Positions 16,728-25,585 of a DNA stretch of 64,000 bases are shown here, in pieces (within the stretch, counting starts at the first letter, position 1; every line of letters starts with the position of its first letter). The stretch covers positions 1 through 64,000 of the forward strand of contig NZ_AEUD01000003.1 in assembly GCF_000192435.1 (NCBI RefSeq), given 5' to 3'. The position numbers and the translations under genes are program-made. Below the pieces are notes generated by a model, which saw nothing but the letters and a program-made list of their open reading frames with translations, ran no database searches and was not told where the DNA came from. This DNA is from Gordonia neofelifaecis NRRL B-59395 (GTDB lineage: Bacteria > Actinomycetota > Actinomycetes > Mycobacteriales > Mycobacteriaceae).

Positions 16728-18695
16728 CTACTGATCCATCATGGGCACGTCGAGGCAGACCTCGGGTACACCGAACGCGTCGACCAACGTCTGCGCGTGC
16801 GGTCGGAGGTCGGCGCAGAGCTCGTTCACGCCGCGGCGGATCGCCTTGGCTCGTTCGACGCTGACGTGCCGGTGCATGAGGAACCACGCGAGGTCCTGCT
16901 CGAGGAGCGAGTACACGAACAGGTTGCGGACCTGTTTGAGCAGACTCCGGGTCTCCGGGTCGTCGACGCGGCCGATCGCATCGACGAAGCTCTCCAGCAC
17001 GATCCGGTCGATGTGCGCCGCACCGACCTTGATCAGATGGTCCTGAGTGTCGGTGAAGACCTCCAGCGGGTCGGCGTCGTCGTCGCGGGCCCGTCCCATC
17101 CGGGCCGCCGCGGTTCGCGTCAGGTGGTCCTCGCGGTTGCGGAGCAGGCGCAGCTGGGTCCCCGGATGGGTGAGCGCGCTGTTCTCCGGATCCTCATCGG
17201 ATCCGTCCAGCAGCGTCTGCACCACCTGGCGTGCCGCAGTCTTCTCCAGCGCCACGCTGCGCGCCGTGTCGGCGACGAACTTGACCCAGCCGACCGCGTC
17301 GAGGCCGCGGACGTCGTCGGCGTACGAGGTGAGCTGCTCCTTCGCCACGAGCTGGGTGAGTACCAGATTGTCGCCCTCGAACGTGGTGAAGACGTCGATG
17401 TCGCCGCGGAGCAGCGGTAGCAGGTTCTCCGACAGATAGCCCGCGCCACCGCACGCCTCACGTGCCTCGGAAATCGCCCGCTGCGCGAGGGCGGTGTGCC
17501 CGGCCTTGATCGCGGCGGCCTTGGTCTCGAGGACTCGGACGGCCTCCGGATCGACGTCGTCGGGGTCCGCGGTCTGCAAGTCGTGCAGTTCGGCGGTGAC
17601 CTCGTTCTGGGCCAGCGCGAAGGCATAGGCCCGAGCCACCAGGGGCAGCAGTCGTCGCTGGTGCGTCCGGTAGTCGAGCAGCAGGAGTTCGCCGTCGCCG
17701 CCGGGTGCCTGGAACTGCCGTCGGACCAGCGCGTAGTTCACCGCGAGAGCCAGCCCGAAGCGGCCGGCCGCGCCCGCCGACGCGCCGACGGTCACCCGTC
17801 CCCGGATCAGCGTGCCGAGCATCGTGAAGAACCGGCGGTTGTCGGATTCGATCGGACTGGAGTAGGTGCCGTCCGCATCGACGTCGGCATACCGATTCAG
17901 CAGGTTCTCGCGCGGGATGCGCACGTGGTCGAACATGATGCGACCGTTGTCGACCCCGGGCAGGCCGCCCTTGTACCCGCAGTCGGAGGTCGTGACACCG
18001 GGGAGGTCGTCGCCGGCCGCGTCGCGGATCGGGACCACGAGGCAATGGACGCCGCGACCGGTCGCCTCCTCGTCCGGACCTGCGGTGATCAGCTGGGCGA
18101 ACACCGCCGCGTACCTGGCGTGCTCGGCGGCTCCGCCGATGTAGTCCTTGCGCGAACTCGGTGTGGGCGAGTGGATCTCGAACTCTTCGGTCTCCGGGAG
18201 GTAGGTGGCCGTGGTCTCCAGCCACTGGACGTTGGAGCCGTGCCCGGTCTCCGTCATCGCGAAGCAGCCGAGGACGTCGAGGTCGATCAGCCGGCGCACA
18301 TAGGCGTCGTGATGACGCCGGGTGCCGAGGTTCTCGATCGCGCCGCCGAACAGACCCCATTGCACACCGGCCTTGACCATCAGGGAGAGATCGCCGTAAC
18401 CGAGGGTCTCGATCGCGGTGACCGCGCCGCCGACGTCGCCGGTTCCGCCGTGCTCGGGTCGGAACCCGGACGCGGGGAACCCGAGTTCCACCATGTCCTT
18501 CATCTGGGCGAGGACCCGGTCGCGGTACTCCTCGAGTCCGAGCCCGGTGCGGGGGAGCAGAGCCTGCTGCTGGATCTGGGCGCGGACGAGGTCGCGCGCG
18601 GCGGACCAGCGGCCGTCGAGAACCGTCTGCAGTCGTGCCGCGAGGGCGGTCGTGTCGTCGATGATGGTCGGGTCCGGAGCGGTCTCGGCACTCAT
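16728..18695 (-). CDS. Acyl-CoA dehydrogenase/oxidase family protein
   Basis: A 655-residue flavoprotein of the acyl-CoA oxidase type, longer than ordinary acyl-CoA dehydrogenases (about 380-400) and with a C-terminal oxidase-like domain. FAMTETGHGSNV (145-156) is the flavin/substrate loop. The catalytic base Glu440 sits in TFEGDN, preceded by EACGGAGYL. It would catalyse the first oxidation of a fatty acyl-CoA. The start is ATG 18695. It is divergent from tesB, an acyl-CoA thioesterase, across 53 bases, suggesting linked fatty-acid turnover. Whether electrons go to oxygen or to ETF cannot be told from sequence. Confidence 0.85.
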   Translation of the reverse strand: MSAETAPDPTIIDDTTALAARLQTVLDGRWSAARDLVRAQIQQQALLPRTGLGLEEYRDRVLAQMKDMVELGFPASGFRPEHGGTGDVGGAVTAIETLGYGDLSLMVKAGVQWGLFGGAIENLGTRRHHDAYVRRLIDLDVLGCFAMTETGHGSNVQWLETTATYLPETEEFEIHSPTPSSRKDYIGGAAEHARYAAVFAQLITAGPDEEATGRGVHCLVVPIRDAAGDDLPGVTTSDCGYKGGLPGVDNGRIMFDHVRIPRENLLNRYADVDADGTYSSPIESDNRRFFTMLGTLIRGRVTVGASAGAAGRFGLALAVNYALVRRQFQAPGGDGELLLLDYRTHQRRLLPLVARAYAFALAQNEVTAELHDLQTADPDDVDPEAVRVLETKAAAIKAGHTALAQRAISEAREACGGAGYLSENLLPLLRGDIDVFTTFEGDNLVLTQLVAKEQLTSYADDVRGLDAVGWVKFVADTARSVALEKTAARQVVQTLLDGSDEDPENSALTHPGTQLRLLRNREDHLTRTAAARMGRARDDDADPLEVFTDTQDHLIKVGAAHIDRIVLESFVDAIGRVDDPETRSLLKQVRNLFVYSLLEQDLAWFLMHRHVSVERAKAIRRGVNELCADLRPHAQTLVDAFGVPEVCLDVPMMDQ

Positions 18696-18733
18696 ACGAG
18701 CGACCCTACCTGCGCGGCGACGTCGGACGGGGA

Positions 18734-18742
18734 TGCGATAAT
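18734..18742 (+). promoter_or_regulatory. Extended -10 of tesB, leaderless start
   Basis: TGC-GATAAT (18734-18742) is an extended -10 that ends six bases before the GTG start of tesB at 18749, with no Shine-Dalgarno between. The transcript should therefore begin at the start codon. No -35 box is apparent, as expected for an extended -10 promoter. Confidence 0.55.
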
Positions 18743-18748
18743 CGGCGG

Positions 18749-19603
18749 GTGGCGAGCATTGAAGAGATCCTGGCCGTCGAACGCATCGACAACGACATCT
18801 ATCGCGGTGGCTCGTTCCCGAGTCAGCTGCGCAGGACATTCGGGGGCCAGGTCGCCGGTCAGGCGCTGGTCTCGGCGACCCGCACCGTCGACCGCGAATA
18901 CGCCGTCCATTCGTTGCACGGGTACTTCCTACGTCCCGGTAAACCGGACAAGCCCGCGGTGTTCATGGTCGATCGGATCCGTGACGGGCGGTCGTTCGTG
19001 ACGCGCCGGGTGACCGGTGTCCAGGACGGCGAGGCGATCTTCTCGATGTCGGCGTCGTTCCACATCACCGACGATCACGGGCCGGATCACCAGGATGCGA
19101 TGCCGAAGGTGCCGGATCCGGACTCGCTTCCGGACCGCCGGGACACGGCCACCGAGAGTCAGAAGATGCTCCTCGCCGAGTGGGCGAACTTCGACATCCG
19201 GATCGTCGACCAGTCGGAGACCGCCCGGATGCCGGGACTCGCAGCACAGCAGCGGGTCTGGTTCAAGTACAAGAACTCGCTGCCGGACGATCACCTGCTC
19301 CACGTGTGCACGCTGGCCTACATGAGCGATATGACGCTGCTCGGTTCGTCGATGACCGTGCATCCGGACGCGCGCACCCAGAACGCGTCGCTGGACCACG
19401 CGATGTGGTTCCTGCGGCCGTTCCGCACCGACGACTGGCTCCTGTACGACCAGACGTCGCCGTCGGCGGGCGGTGGTCGTGCGCTGACGCAGGGCCGGAT
19501 CTTCGATCGCTCGGGGCGACTGGTCGCGGCGGTGACGCAGGAGGGCCTGACGAGGTCGGTCGACTCCGACTCCGCGGCATCGATCATGAGGCAGGCGCAG
19601 TGA
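18749..19603 (+). CDS. tesB: Acyl-CoA thioesterase II
   Basis: A 284-residue double-hotdog thioesterase that hydrolyses acyl-CoA to free fatty acid and CoA. The second hotdog holds [15 protein letters not shown] and VTQEGL, which supply the Asp, Ser/Thr and Gln of the TesB active site. The start is GTG 18749, matching a leaderless promoter. Its TGA overlaps the pdxT GTG, as in M. tuberculosis where tesB2 lies between the two PLP synthase genes. Confidence 0.92.
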   Translation: MASIEEILAVERIDNDIYRGGSFPSQLRRTFGGQVAGQALVSATRTVDREYAVHSLHGYFLRPGKPDKPAVFMVDRIRDGRSFVTRRVTGVQDGEAIFSMSASFHITDDHGPDHQDAMPKVPDPDSLPDRRDTATESQKMLLAEWANFDIRIVDQSETARMPGLAAQQRVWFKYKNSLPDDHLLHVCTLAYMSDMTLLGSSMTVHPDARTQNASLDHAMWFLRPFRTDDWLLYDQTSPSAGGGRALTQGRIFDRSGRLVAAVTQEGLTRSVDSDSAASIMRQAQ

Positions 19604-20211
19604 GCATTCGGATCGGAGTGCTGGCGCTGCAGGGCGACGTCCGCGAGCATCTCGCGGCCCTGGCCGAATGCGGGGTCGAGGCGATCCCGGTGCGCCGCGA
19701 ATCGGAGTTGGACTCGGTCGACGGACTGGTGCTCCCGGGCGGCGAGTCGACCACGATGAGCAGGTTGCTCGGCGTGTTCGATCTGTACGACCCGCTGGTG
19801 AAGCGGCTGCGCGACGGTCTGCCCGCCTACGGCTCGTGTGCGGGCATGATCATGCTGGCCTCGAAGATCCTCGACACCCGTCCGGACGCGCGGCACCTCG
19901 ACGCGCTCAACGTGACCGTTCGTCGCAACGCCTTCGGCAGGCAGGTCGAGTCGTTCGAGACCGACCTGGCGTTCACCGGGATCACCGATCGACCGGGCGC
20001 CGATCCCGTGCGCGCGGTGTTCATCCGCGCGCCGTGGGTGGAGGAGACCGGGCCGGGCGTCCAGGTGCTCGCGCGCGTCGAGGAGGGGCCCGCGGCCGGA
20101 CGCGTCGTCGCCGTGCGGCAGGGGAACGTCCTCGCGACGTCGTTCCATCCGGAGGTCACCGGGGACGTGCGGGTGCACAAGTTCTTCGTCGATATGGTTG
20201 CCACAGCGTAG
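19600..20211 (+). CDS. pdxT: Pyridoxal 5'-phosphate synthase, glutaminase subunit
   Basis: A 203-residue class I glutamine amidotransferase that feeds ammonia to PdxS. The catalytic triad is Cys80 (YGSCAGM), His183 and Glu185 (SFHPEV), and the oxyanion/glutamine loop is PGGEST. The start is GTG 19600 in a 4-base overlap with tesB. Family length is normal. pdxS is 5.7 kb away rather than next to tesB. Confidence 0.95.
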   Translation: MSIRIGVLALQGDVREHLAALAECGVEAIPVRRESELDSVDGLVLPGGESTTMSRLLGVFDLYDPLVKRLRDGLPAYGSCAGMIMLASKILDTRPDARHLDALNVTVRRNAFGRQVESFETDLAFTGITDRPGADPVRAVFIRAPWVEETGPGVQVLARVEEGPAAGRVVAVRQGNVLATSFHPEVTGDVRVHKFFVDMVATA

Positions 20212-20214
20212 AAT
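20185..20214 (+). promoter_or_regulatory. Candidate promoter of yebC
   Basis: TAGAAT (20209-20214) is a good -10 that overlaps the pdxT stop codon. TTCGTC (20185-20190) is a weak -35 at 18-base spacing. Start of transcription would be about 45 bases before yebC. Confidence 0.4.
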
Positions 20215-20264
20215 CTGCCCGGTGCCCTGACGGGCGCCGACGACTTTCAGAAGGGACCACCACA

Positions 20265-21020
20265 ATGAGCGGCCACTCCAAATGGGCCACCACCAAGCAC
20301 AAGAAGGCTGTCATCGATGCCAAGCGCGGCAAGATGTTCGCCAAGCTGATCAAGAACATCGAGGTGGCGGCCCGCACGGGTGGTGGTGATCCGGCCGGCA
20401 ATCCGACGCTGTACGACGCTATCCAGAAGGCGAAGAAGTCGTCGGTTCCGAACGACAACATCGAGCGCGCCCGCAAGCGCGGCGGCGGTGAAGAGGGTGG
20501 CGGCGCCGACTGGCAGACCATCATGTACGAGGGCTACGGTCCGAACGGCGTCGCCATTCTGATCGAGTGCCTCACCGACAACCGGAACCGCGCGGCCACC
20601 GACGTCCGTGTCGCGATGACCCGCAACGGTGGCAACATGGCCGATCCGGGATCGGTGTCCTACCTGTTCACCCGCAAGGGAGTGGTGACCCTGGAGAAGG
20701 GCGACCAGACCGAGGACGACATCCTGATGGCAGTGCTCGACGCCGGCGCCGAAGAGGTCACCGACCTGGGCGAGACGTTCGAGGTGGTCAGTGAGGCGGG
20801 CGATCTCATCGCCGTCCGCACCGCGCTCCAGGAGGCGGGCATCGACTACGACTCCGCCGAGCCCGACTTCCGTGCCTCCGTCGAGGTCGCCGTCGACGCC
20901 GACGGTGCACGCAAGGTGATGAAGCTGATCGACGCGCTCGAGGACTCCGACGACGTCCAGAACGTCTACAGCAATGTCGACATCAGCGACGAGGTGCTCG
21001 CCGAGCTCGAGAACGACTGA
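20265..21020 (+). CDS. yebC: YebC/TACO1-family protein
   Basis: A 251-residue cytosolic protein of the YebC/PmpR family. The N-terminus [15 protein letters not shown] and the lysine-rich region that follows are diagnostic, and acidic C-terminal domains come after. Members were long called transcriptional regulators. More recent work on the family links YebC to translation of polyproline stretches, complementing EF-P. The start is ATG 20265 with AGAAGGGA upstream. It precedes ruvC, a common bacterial arrangement, but is separated from it by an SOS box. Confidence 0.93.
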   Translation: MSGHSKWATTKHKKAVIDAKRGKMFAKLIKNIEVAARTGGGDPAGNPTLYDAIQKAKKSSVPNDNIERARKRGGGEEGGGADWQTIMYEGYGPNGVAILIECLTDNRNRAATDVRVAMTRNGGNMADPGSVSYLFTRKGVVTLEKGDQTEDDILMAVLDAGAEEVTDLGETFEVVSEAGDLIAVRTALQEAGIDYDSAEPDFRASVEVAVDADGARKVMKLIDALEDSDDVQNVYSNVDISDEVLAELEND

Positions 21021-21027
21021 TAGAGTC

Positions 21028-21043
21028 TCGAACAAGTGTTCTC
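21028..21043 (+). promoter_or_regulatory. LexA (SOS) box of ruvCAB
   Basis: TCGAACAAGTGTTCTC contains GAAC-N4-GTTC (21030-21041), the mycobacterial LexA consensus TCGAAC-N4-GTTCGA with one half perfect and the other differing in its last two bases. It lies 81 bases upstream of ruvC, a known DNA-damage-induced gene in mycobacteria. A -10-like TAGAGT (21021-21026) is just upstream. Confidence 0.75.
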
Positions 21044-21066
21044 CCTGCTGTGCAAGCAGCGGGAAT

Positions 21067-21100
21067 GCCGCCGTCGTACCCGATCGGGTACGACGGCGGC
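21067..21100 (+). terminator. 15-bp hairpin without U-run in the ruvC leader
   Basis: A perfect 15-bp stem (21067-21081 with 21086-21100) with loop GATC is followed by CTTGAT rather than a T-run. A smaller hairpin CTGCT-GTGCA-AGCAG (21045-21059) precedes it. The hairpin lies between the SOS box and ruvC, so it is either a terminator for yebC or a folded part of the ruvCAB leader. Confidence 0.5.
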
Positions 21101-21123
21101 CTTGATCGGAAGGTGAGCCGCGA

Positions 21124-21714
21124 GTGCGAGTCATGGGCGTCGACCCCGGTCTCACCAGATGCGGGATCGCGCTGGTCGAGTCGGGAGCCGGCCGCAAGGT
21201 CACCGCGCTCGACGTCGACGTGGTCCGCACTCCGGCCGACATGGACCTCGCCGAGCGACTGCTCGCGATCCACGTCGGAGCGGTGCATTGGCTCGACACA
21301 CACGGTCCCGACGTGGTGGCGATCGAGCGGGTGTTCGCGCAGCGGCAGGTGAGTACCGCGATGGGCACCGCTCAAGCCGCAGGCGTCATCGCACTGGCTG
21401 CGGCGCAGCGCGAGATCCCGGTGCGATTCCACACACCCAGCGAGGTGAAGGCGGCGGTCACCGGCTCGGGCCGGGCTGACAAGGCCCAGGTCACCATGAT
21501 GGTCACTCGCATTCTCGGCATGCAGACGCCGCCCAAGCCCGCGGACGCCGCGGACGCGTTGGCGCTGGCGATCTGTCACTGCTGGCGCGGACCCGTGAAC
21601 GACCGGATGGAAGAGGCCGCGAAGCGGGCCCGGGAGGCGCAGAACCGTCACCGCGCTCGACTGAAGGCCGCGCAAGAGGAGGCCCGCGTCGTGCTGGGCG
21701 GAAAGAAGGCCTGA
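21124..21714 (+). CDS. ruvC: Holliday junction resolvase RuvC
   Basis: A 196-residue RNase H-fold endonuclease that cuts Holliday junctions in partnership with RuvAB. Active-site acidic residues are Asp7 (GVDPGL), Glu68 (IERVFAQRQ), Asp141 and Asp144 (DAADALALA). The C-terminal 35 residues (basic, glutamine-rich) extend beyond the usual length, as in other Mycobacteriales. The start is GTG 21124 with AAGGTGAG upstream. It is the first gene of an SOS operon with ruvA and ruvB. Confidence 0.95.
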   Translation: MRVMGVDPGLTRCGIALVESGAGRKVTALDVDVVRTPADMDLAERLLAIHVGAVHWLDTHGPDVVAIERVFAQRQVSTAMGTAQAAGVIALAAAQREIPVRFHTPSEVKAAVTGSGRADKAQVTMMVTRILGMQTPPKPADAADALALAICHCWRGPVNDRMEEAAKRAREAQNRHRARLKAAQEEARVVLGGKKA

Positions 21715-21757
21715 TGACGACGAACACGGTGAACGAGCGCGTGCTGTGGGGGTCGCG

Positions 21758-22351
21758 GTGATCGCCTCGGTCTCGGGCGAGGTGATCGACATCGCGCTCG
21801 ATCACGCGGTGGTCGAGTGCGCGGGTGTCGGCTACAAGGTGTTGGCCACGCCGCCCACCCTCGGCTCATTGAAGCGCGGCGGACACGTCCGGCTGCTCAC
21901 CTCGATGATGGTCCGCGAGGACTCCATGACGCTCTACGGATTCACCGACCCCGAGGCGCGCGACCTGTTCGGACTCCTGCAGACGGTCACGGGCGTGGGC
22001 CCCCGACTGGCGATGGCGACGCTCGCGGTCCTGGAACCCGACAGTCTGCGCCGTGCTCTGGCCGAATCCGACGCGAAGGCGCTCACGACCGTGCCGGGCA
22101 TCGGCAAGCGAGTCGCGGAACGACTCGTCGTCGAACTCCGGGACAAGGTGACGGCCGGCTCTGCGGGCGCAGTGCCCGGTGCGCCCGTCGCGGCCGGAGC
22201 CGGCGCACAGGTCACCGAAGCGCTCGTCGGCCTCGGCTTCACCGAGGGCGCCGCACAGAAGGCGGTCGCCGCGGTCCTCGCCGACGACCCCGGAGCGGAC
22301 TCGTCGTCGCTGCTGCGCTCGGCTCTCACCGCACTCGGACCGCGGCGATGA
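21758..22351 (+). CDS. ruvA: Holliday junction branch-migration protein RuvA
   Basis: A 197-residue DNA-binding subunit: OB-fold N-terminal domain (VIASVSGEV at the start), two helix-hairpin-helix motifs ([10 protein letters not shown] and [13 protein letters not shown]), and the C-terminal UBA-like domain that contacts RuvB, reached through an alanine/glycine-rich linker. The start is GTG 21758, which gives the family's MIASV-type N-terminus. The in-frame GTG at 21746 would add four residues. It overlaps ruvB by four bases. Confidence 0.94.
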   Translation: MIASVSGEVIDIALDHAVVECAGVGYKVLATPPTLGSLKRGGHVRLLTSMMVREDSMTLYGFTDPEARDLFGLLQTVTGVGPRLAMATLAVLEPDSLRRALAESDAKALTTVPGIGKRVAERLVVELRDKVTAGSAGAVPGAPVAAGAGAQVTEALVGLGFTEGAAQKAVAAVLADDPGADSSSLLRSALTALGPRR

Positions 22352-23442
22352 GCTCGGAAGACTACGAGGCGGGGGAGTTCGAGGCGGGGGAGTTTCTGAC
22401 CGCCGGGCCGCTGGACGGAGATCGGGATCTCGACGCCAGTCTGCGTCCGTCGGACCTCGGCTCGTTCATCGGTCAGCCACGAGTGCGAGAACAGCTGGAG
22501 CTGGTTCTCCACGCGGCCCGTGCGAGAGGCCGGACGCCCGACCACATCCTGCTGTCCGGACCGCCCGGTCTCGGCAAGACCTCGCTAGCGATGATCATCG
22601 CCGCCGAGATGGGCGCGGCGATCCGGATCACCTCCGGGCCCGCGCTGGAACGAGCGGGCGATCTGGCCGCGATGCTGTCGAATCTGGTCGACGGCGACGT
22701 CCTCTTCATCGACGAGATCCACCGCATCGCCCGGCCCGCCGAGGAGATGCTCTATCTCGCGATGGAGGACTTCCGGGTCGACGTCGTGGTCGGCAAGGGT
22801 CCCGGCGCCACCTCCATCCCACTCGACGTCGCACCGTTCACCCTGGTCGGAGCCACCACCCGATCCGGTGCGCTCACCGGGCCGCTGCGGGATCGCTTCG
22901 GTTTCACCGCCCACATGGAGTTCTACGAGACGGGCGAACTGGTTCGGGTGATCAAACGCTCTGCGACGATCCTCGGGATCGCGATCGACGACGACGCGGC
23001 GTCCGAGGTGGCGGGCCGATCCCGCGGCACGCCGCGCATCGCGAACCGGCTGTTGCGCCGTGTGCGCGATTATGCGGAGGTCCGCGGCGACGGTCGCGTG
23101 GATCTGGCGGCGGCTCGCGCGGCGCTGGCCGTCTACGACGTCGACGAGCTCGGGCTGGACCGGCTCGACCGAGCGGTTCTCGGCGCCTTGGTCCGCGGCT
23201 TCGGCGGCGGCCCGGTGGGTGTGTCGACGCTCGCCGTCGCCGTGGGTGAGGAGCCGGCGACCGTCGAGGAGGTGTGCGAGCCGTTCCTGGTCCGTGCGGG
23301 CATGATCGCGCGCACGCCGCGTGGGCGGCTCGCGACGGCGTCGGCGTGGCACCATCTCGGACTGACCCCGCCCGAGGGCGCCATCGATCGAGTGCACGGC
23401 GTCCGGGCGCGCGAAGACGCGCCCGGAACACTGTTCGACTGA
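22348..23442 (+). CDS. ruvB: Holliday junction branch-migration ATPase RuvB
   Basis: A 364-residue AAA+ helicase motor. Walker [10 protein letters not shown] (71-79), Walker B LFIDEIHR, sensor GATTRSG, and an arginine finger/winged-helix C-terminal domain are present. The acidic N-terminus contains a short direct duplication (EAGEF twice, about residues 7-16) outside the conserved core. The start is ATG 22348 in an ATGA overlap with ruvA. Confidence 0.96.
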   Translation: MSSEDYEAGEFEAGEFLTAGPLDGDRDLDASLRPSDLGSFIGQPRVREQLELVLHAARARGRTPDHILLSGPPGLGKTSLAMIIAAEMGAAIRITSGPALERAGDLAAMLSNLVDGDVLFIDEIHRIARPAEEMLYLAMEDFRVDVVVGKGPGATSIPLDVAPFTLVGATTRSGALTGPLRDRFGFTAHMEFYETGELVRVIKRSATILGIAIDDDAASEVAGRSRGTPRIANRLLRRVRDYAEVRGDGRVDLAAARAALAVYDVDELGLDRLDRAVLGALVRGFGGGPVGVSTLAVAVGEEPATVEEVCEPFLVRAGMIARTPRGRLATASAWHHLGLTPPEGAIDRVHGVRAREDAPGTLFD

Positions 23443-23518
23443 CCGGCGGGTCGCGAATCGTGACGCGACCGGCACCTGTTCGAGGTCGGTCCGCAGTCGG
23501 CCTGGCACACTGGTCCCC

Positions 23519-23941
23519 ATGGAATCGTTGATCCTCCCGTTGATGCTGGCCTTGATGGCGGGCTTCATGTTCTTCAGCATCCGGAATCAGAAGAAGCGCG
23601 CCGCCGCTATGAACGAGATGCAGAGTTCCCTCGAGCCGGGCGCCCGGGTGCAGTTGCACTCGGGGCTGTTCGCCACTGTGGTCGACGCCGGCGACGGCGG
23701 CAATGAGGTCGTGAAACTGGAACTGGCACCCGGTGTCGTGACCGAGTGGAATCGCCTGGCCATTCGCGAGGTGGTCTCGCCCGAGGATGACGCGGTGGAC
23801 GCCGACGGCAGCGACGCCGACGGCACCGACGCGGGTGTCGCAGACTCGGACACCTACGCGGTCCCCGCCGAGGATCCGCAGCTCGAGAAGTCCACGCTCG
23901 ACAGTCAGAAGAACGACGACGAGAAGAACGAAGAGAAGTAG
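23519..23941 (+). CDS. yajC: Sec translocase accessory subunit YajC
   Basis: A 140-residue protein: one N-terminal transmembrane helix (about 4-21) with the RNQKKRA basic flank, the YajC domain (to about residue 85), and then an unusually long acidic Asp-rich tail that ends in Glu/Lys repeats. YajC binds SecDF. No Shine-Dalgarno precedes the ATG. TGG-CACACT (23504-23512) could be an extended -10 giving a nearly leaderless transcript. It heads the secDF operon. Confidence 0.88.
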   Translation: MESLILPLMLALMAGFMFFSIRNQKKRAAAMNEMQSSLEPGARVQLHSGLFATVVDAGDGGNEVVKLELAPGVVTEWNRLAIREVVSPEDDAVDADGSDADGTDAGVADSDTYAVPAEDPQLEKSTLDSQKNDDEKNEEK

Positions 23942-23950
23942 ACGGCCCAC

Positions 23951-25585
23951 GTGACTAAGCCCAATTCACGCGCCGCCGGCACCAAGCTGCGGCCCGAGGT
24001 CGCGCCGTGGAAGCCGCTCACGGTCTTCTTCGTCGTCCTCGGCATCATCTATGCGCTGGTGTTCTTCACCGGCGGCGGTAGTCCTACCCCCAAGCTCGGC
24101 ATCGATCTCCAGGGTGGCACCCGCGTCGTTCTGACGGCGCGCACCGACGACGGCAGGGCGCCGTCGGCGGACCAGCTCGATCAGGCCCGCCAGATCATCG
24201 ACCAGCGTGTCAACGGTCTCGGCGTCGGCGGCTCGGAAGTCGTCGTCAACGGCAACACCATCGTCATCACGGTGCCCGGCGACGACGGCAAGCAGGCGCG
24301 GGCGTTGGGACAGACGGCCCGGCTCTACATCCGCCCGGTCGTCGAGCAAGCGCCGGCCACGCCGCAGAAGCCGGACCCGAACGCCAAGAAGGTCGCGGAC
24401 ATGACTCCGGACGAGCAGACGGCGGCCATCGACGAGCAGCGTGCGCTTCGACAGGCGCCCGCGAATGCCGACAAGGCGACCCTCGACCGGCTTCGCGCCG
24501 AGATGGGCAAGCTCGACTGTTCGGCGTCGGCGAACGATCCCCTCGTCGGCCACGATCGACCCAACGAGTACCTCGTCGCGTGCGGCGAGAAGGACGGGAT
24601 GGTCTATCTCCTGGAGCCGATGCTGATCGACGGCCGGGACATCGCCAACGCGAAGGCGGGACAGAACCAGACGGGCGCGTGGACGGTCAACGTCGACTTC
24701 AAGGGCGACGGAAAGAAGACCTGGGCCGAGTACACCGGCAAGCACGTCGGCACCCAGACCGCGGTCACACTCGATACGCGGGTACTGAGCGCGCCGTCGA
24801 TCAATCAGCAGATCATCGGCACCACCGAGATCAGCGGCAGCTTCACGCAGGATGAGGCCGATCAGTTGGCCAACGCCCTCAAGTACGGCTCGCTCCCGCT
24901 GTCGTTCGCGGTGTCGGACGCGCAGACCGTCTCGGCGACGCTCGGCCTGCACTCGCTGCAGGCCGGCCTGATCGCGGGTCTCGTCGGCCTGATCCTGGTC
25001 CTGATCTACTCGCTGATCTACTACCGAGCGATGGGCTTCATCTCGGTGCTGTCGCTGATCCTGGCGGGCGCCATGGTCTACGGCATCATCGTGCTGCTCG
25101 GTCGCTGGATCGGCTTCACGCTCGACCTCGCGGGCATCGCCGGTCTGATCATCGGCATCGGCATGACGGCCGACTCGTTCGTCGTGTACTTCGAGCGCAT
25201 CAAGGATGAGATGCGGGAGGGCAGAACCGTGCGTTCGGCCGTCTCGCGCGGCTGGCAGAGTGCACGCCGGACGGTCTGGACGGGCAATGCGGTCAGTTTC
25301 ATCTGTGCCGCGATCATCTACATGCTCGCGGTCGGCGCGGTCCGCGGCTTCGCGTTCACGCTGGGTCTGACCACGCTGATCGACATCGTCATCGTCTTCC
25401 TGGTCACCCATCCGCTGGTGGTTCTGGCGAGCCGTAACAAGTTCCTGTCACGGCCGTCCGTCAACGGGCTCGGCGCAGTGTCGGAGGTGGCTCGGGAACG
25501 GCGCAAGGCTGCGGTCGCGGCGCGTACGTCCGGAGCAGAGGCCGGCGGATCAGACGCCGACGCAGCAGAGGGGGAGTCCCGGTGA
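23951..25585 (+). CDS. secD: Protein translocase subunit SecD
   Basis: A 544-residue RND-type membrane protein that uses the proton gradient to help pull secreted proteins across the membrane. It has TM1 (about 22-42), the D1 motif GIDLQGGTR, a large periplasmic domain (about 60-320) with an extra polar insertion of about 80 residues, and TM2-TM6 towards the C-terminus. The GIGMTADSFVVYFER segment carries conserved residues. The start is GTG 23951, ten bases after yajC. secF overlaps by four bases. Confidence 0.95.
   Translation: MTKPNSRAAGTKLRPEVAPWKPLTVFFVVLGIIYALVFFTGGGSPTPKLGIDLQGGTRVVLTARTDDGRAPSADQLDQARQIIDQRVNGLGVGGSEVVVNGNTIVITVPGDDGKQARALGQTARLYIRPVVEQAPATPQKPDPNAKKVADMTPDEQTAAIDEQRALRQAPANADKATLDRLRAEMGKLDCSASANDPLVGHDRPNEYLVACGEKDGMVYLLEPMLIDGRDIANAKAGQNQTGAWTVNVDFKGDGKKTWAEYTGKHVGTQTAVTLDTRVLSAPSINQQIIGTTEISGSFTQDEADQLANALKYGSLPLSFAVSDAQTVSATLGLHSLQAGLIAGLVGLILVLIYSLIYYRAMGFISVLSLILAGAMVYGIIVLLGRWIGFTLDLAGIAGLIIGIGMTADSFVVYFERIKDEMREGRTVRSAVSRGWQSARRTVWTGNAVSFICAAIIYMLAVGAVRGFAFTLGLTTLIDIVIVFLVTHPLVVLASRNKFLSRPSVNGLGAVSEVARERRKAAVAARTSGAEAGGSDADAAEGESR

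Noticed and set aside
21746-21757. Earlier GTG start for ruvA
   Set aside because: It adds four residues ahead of the conserved family N-terminus. GTG 21758 gives the expected start.
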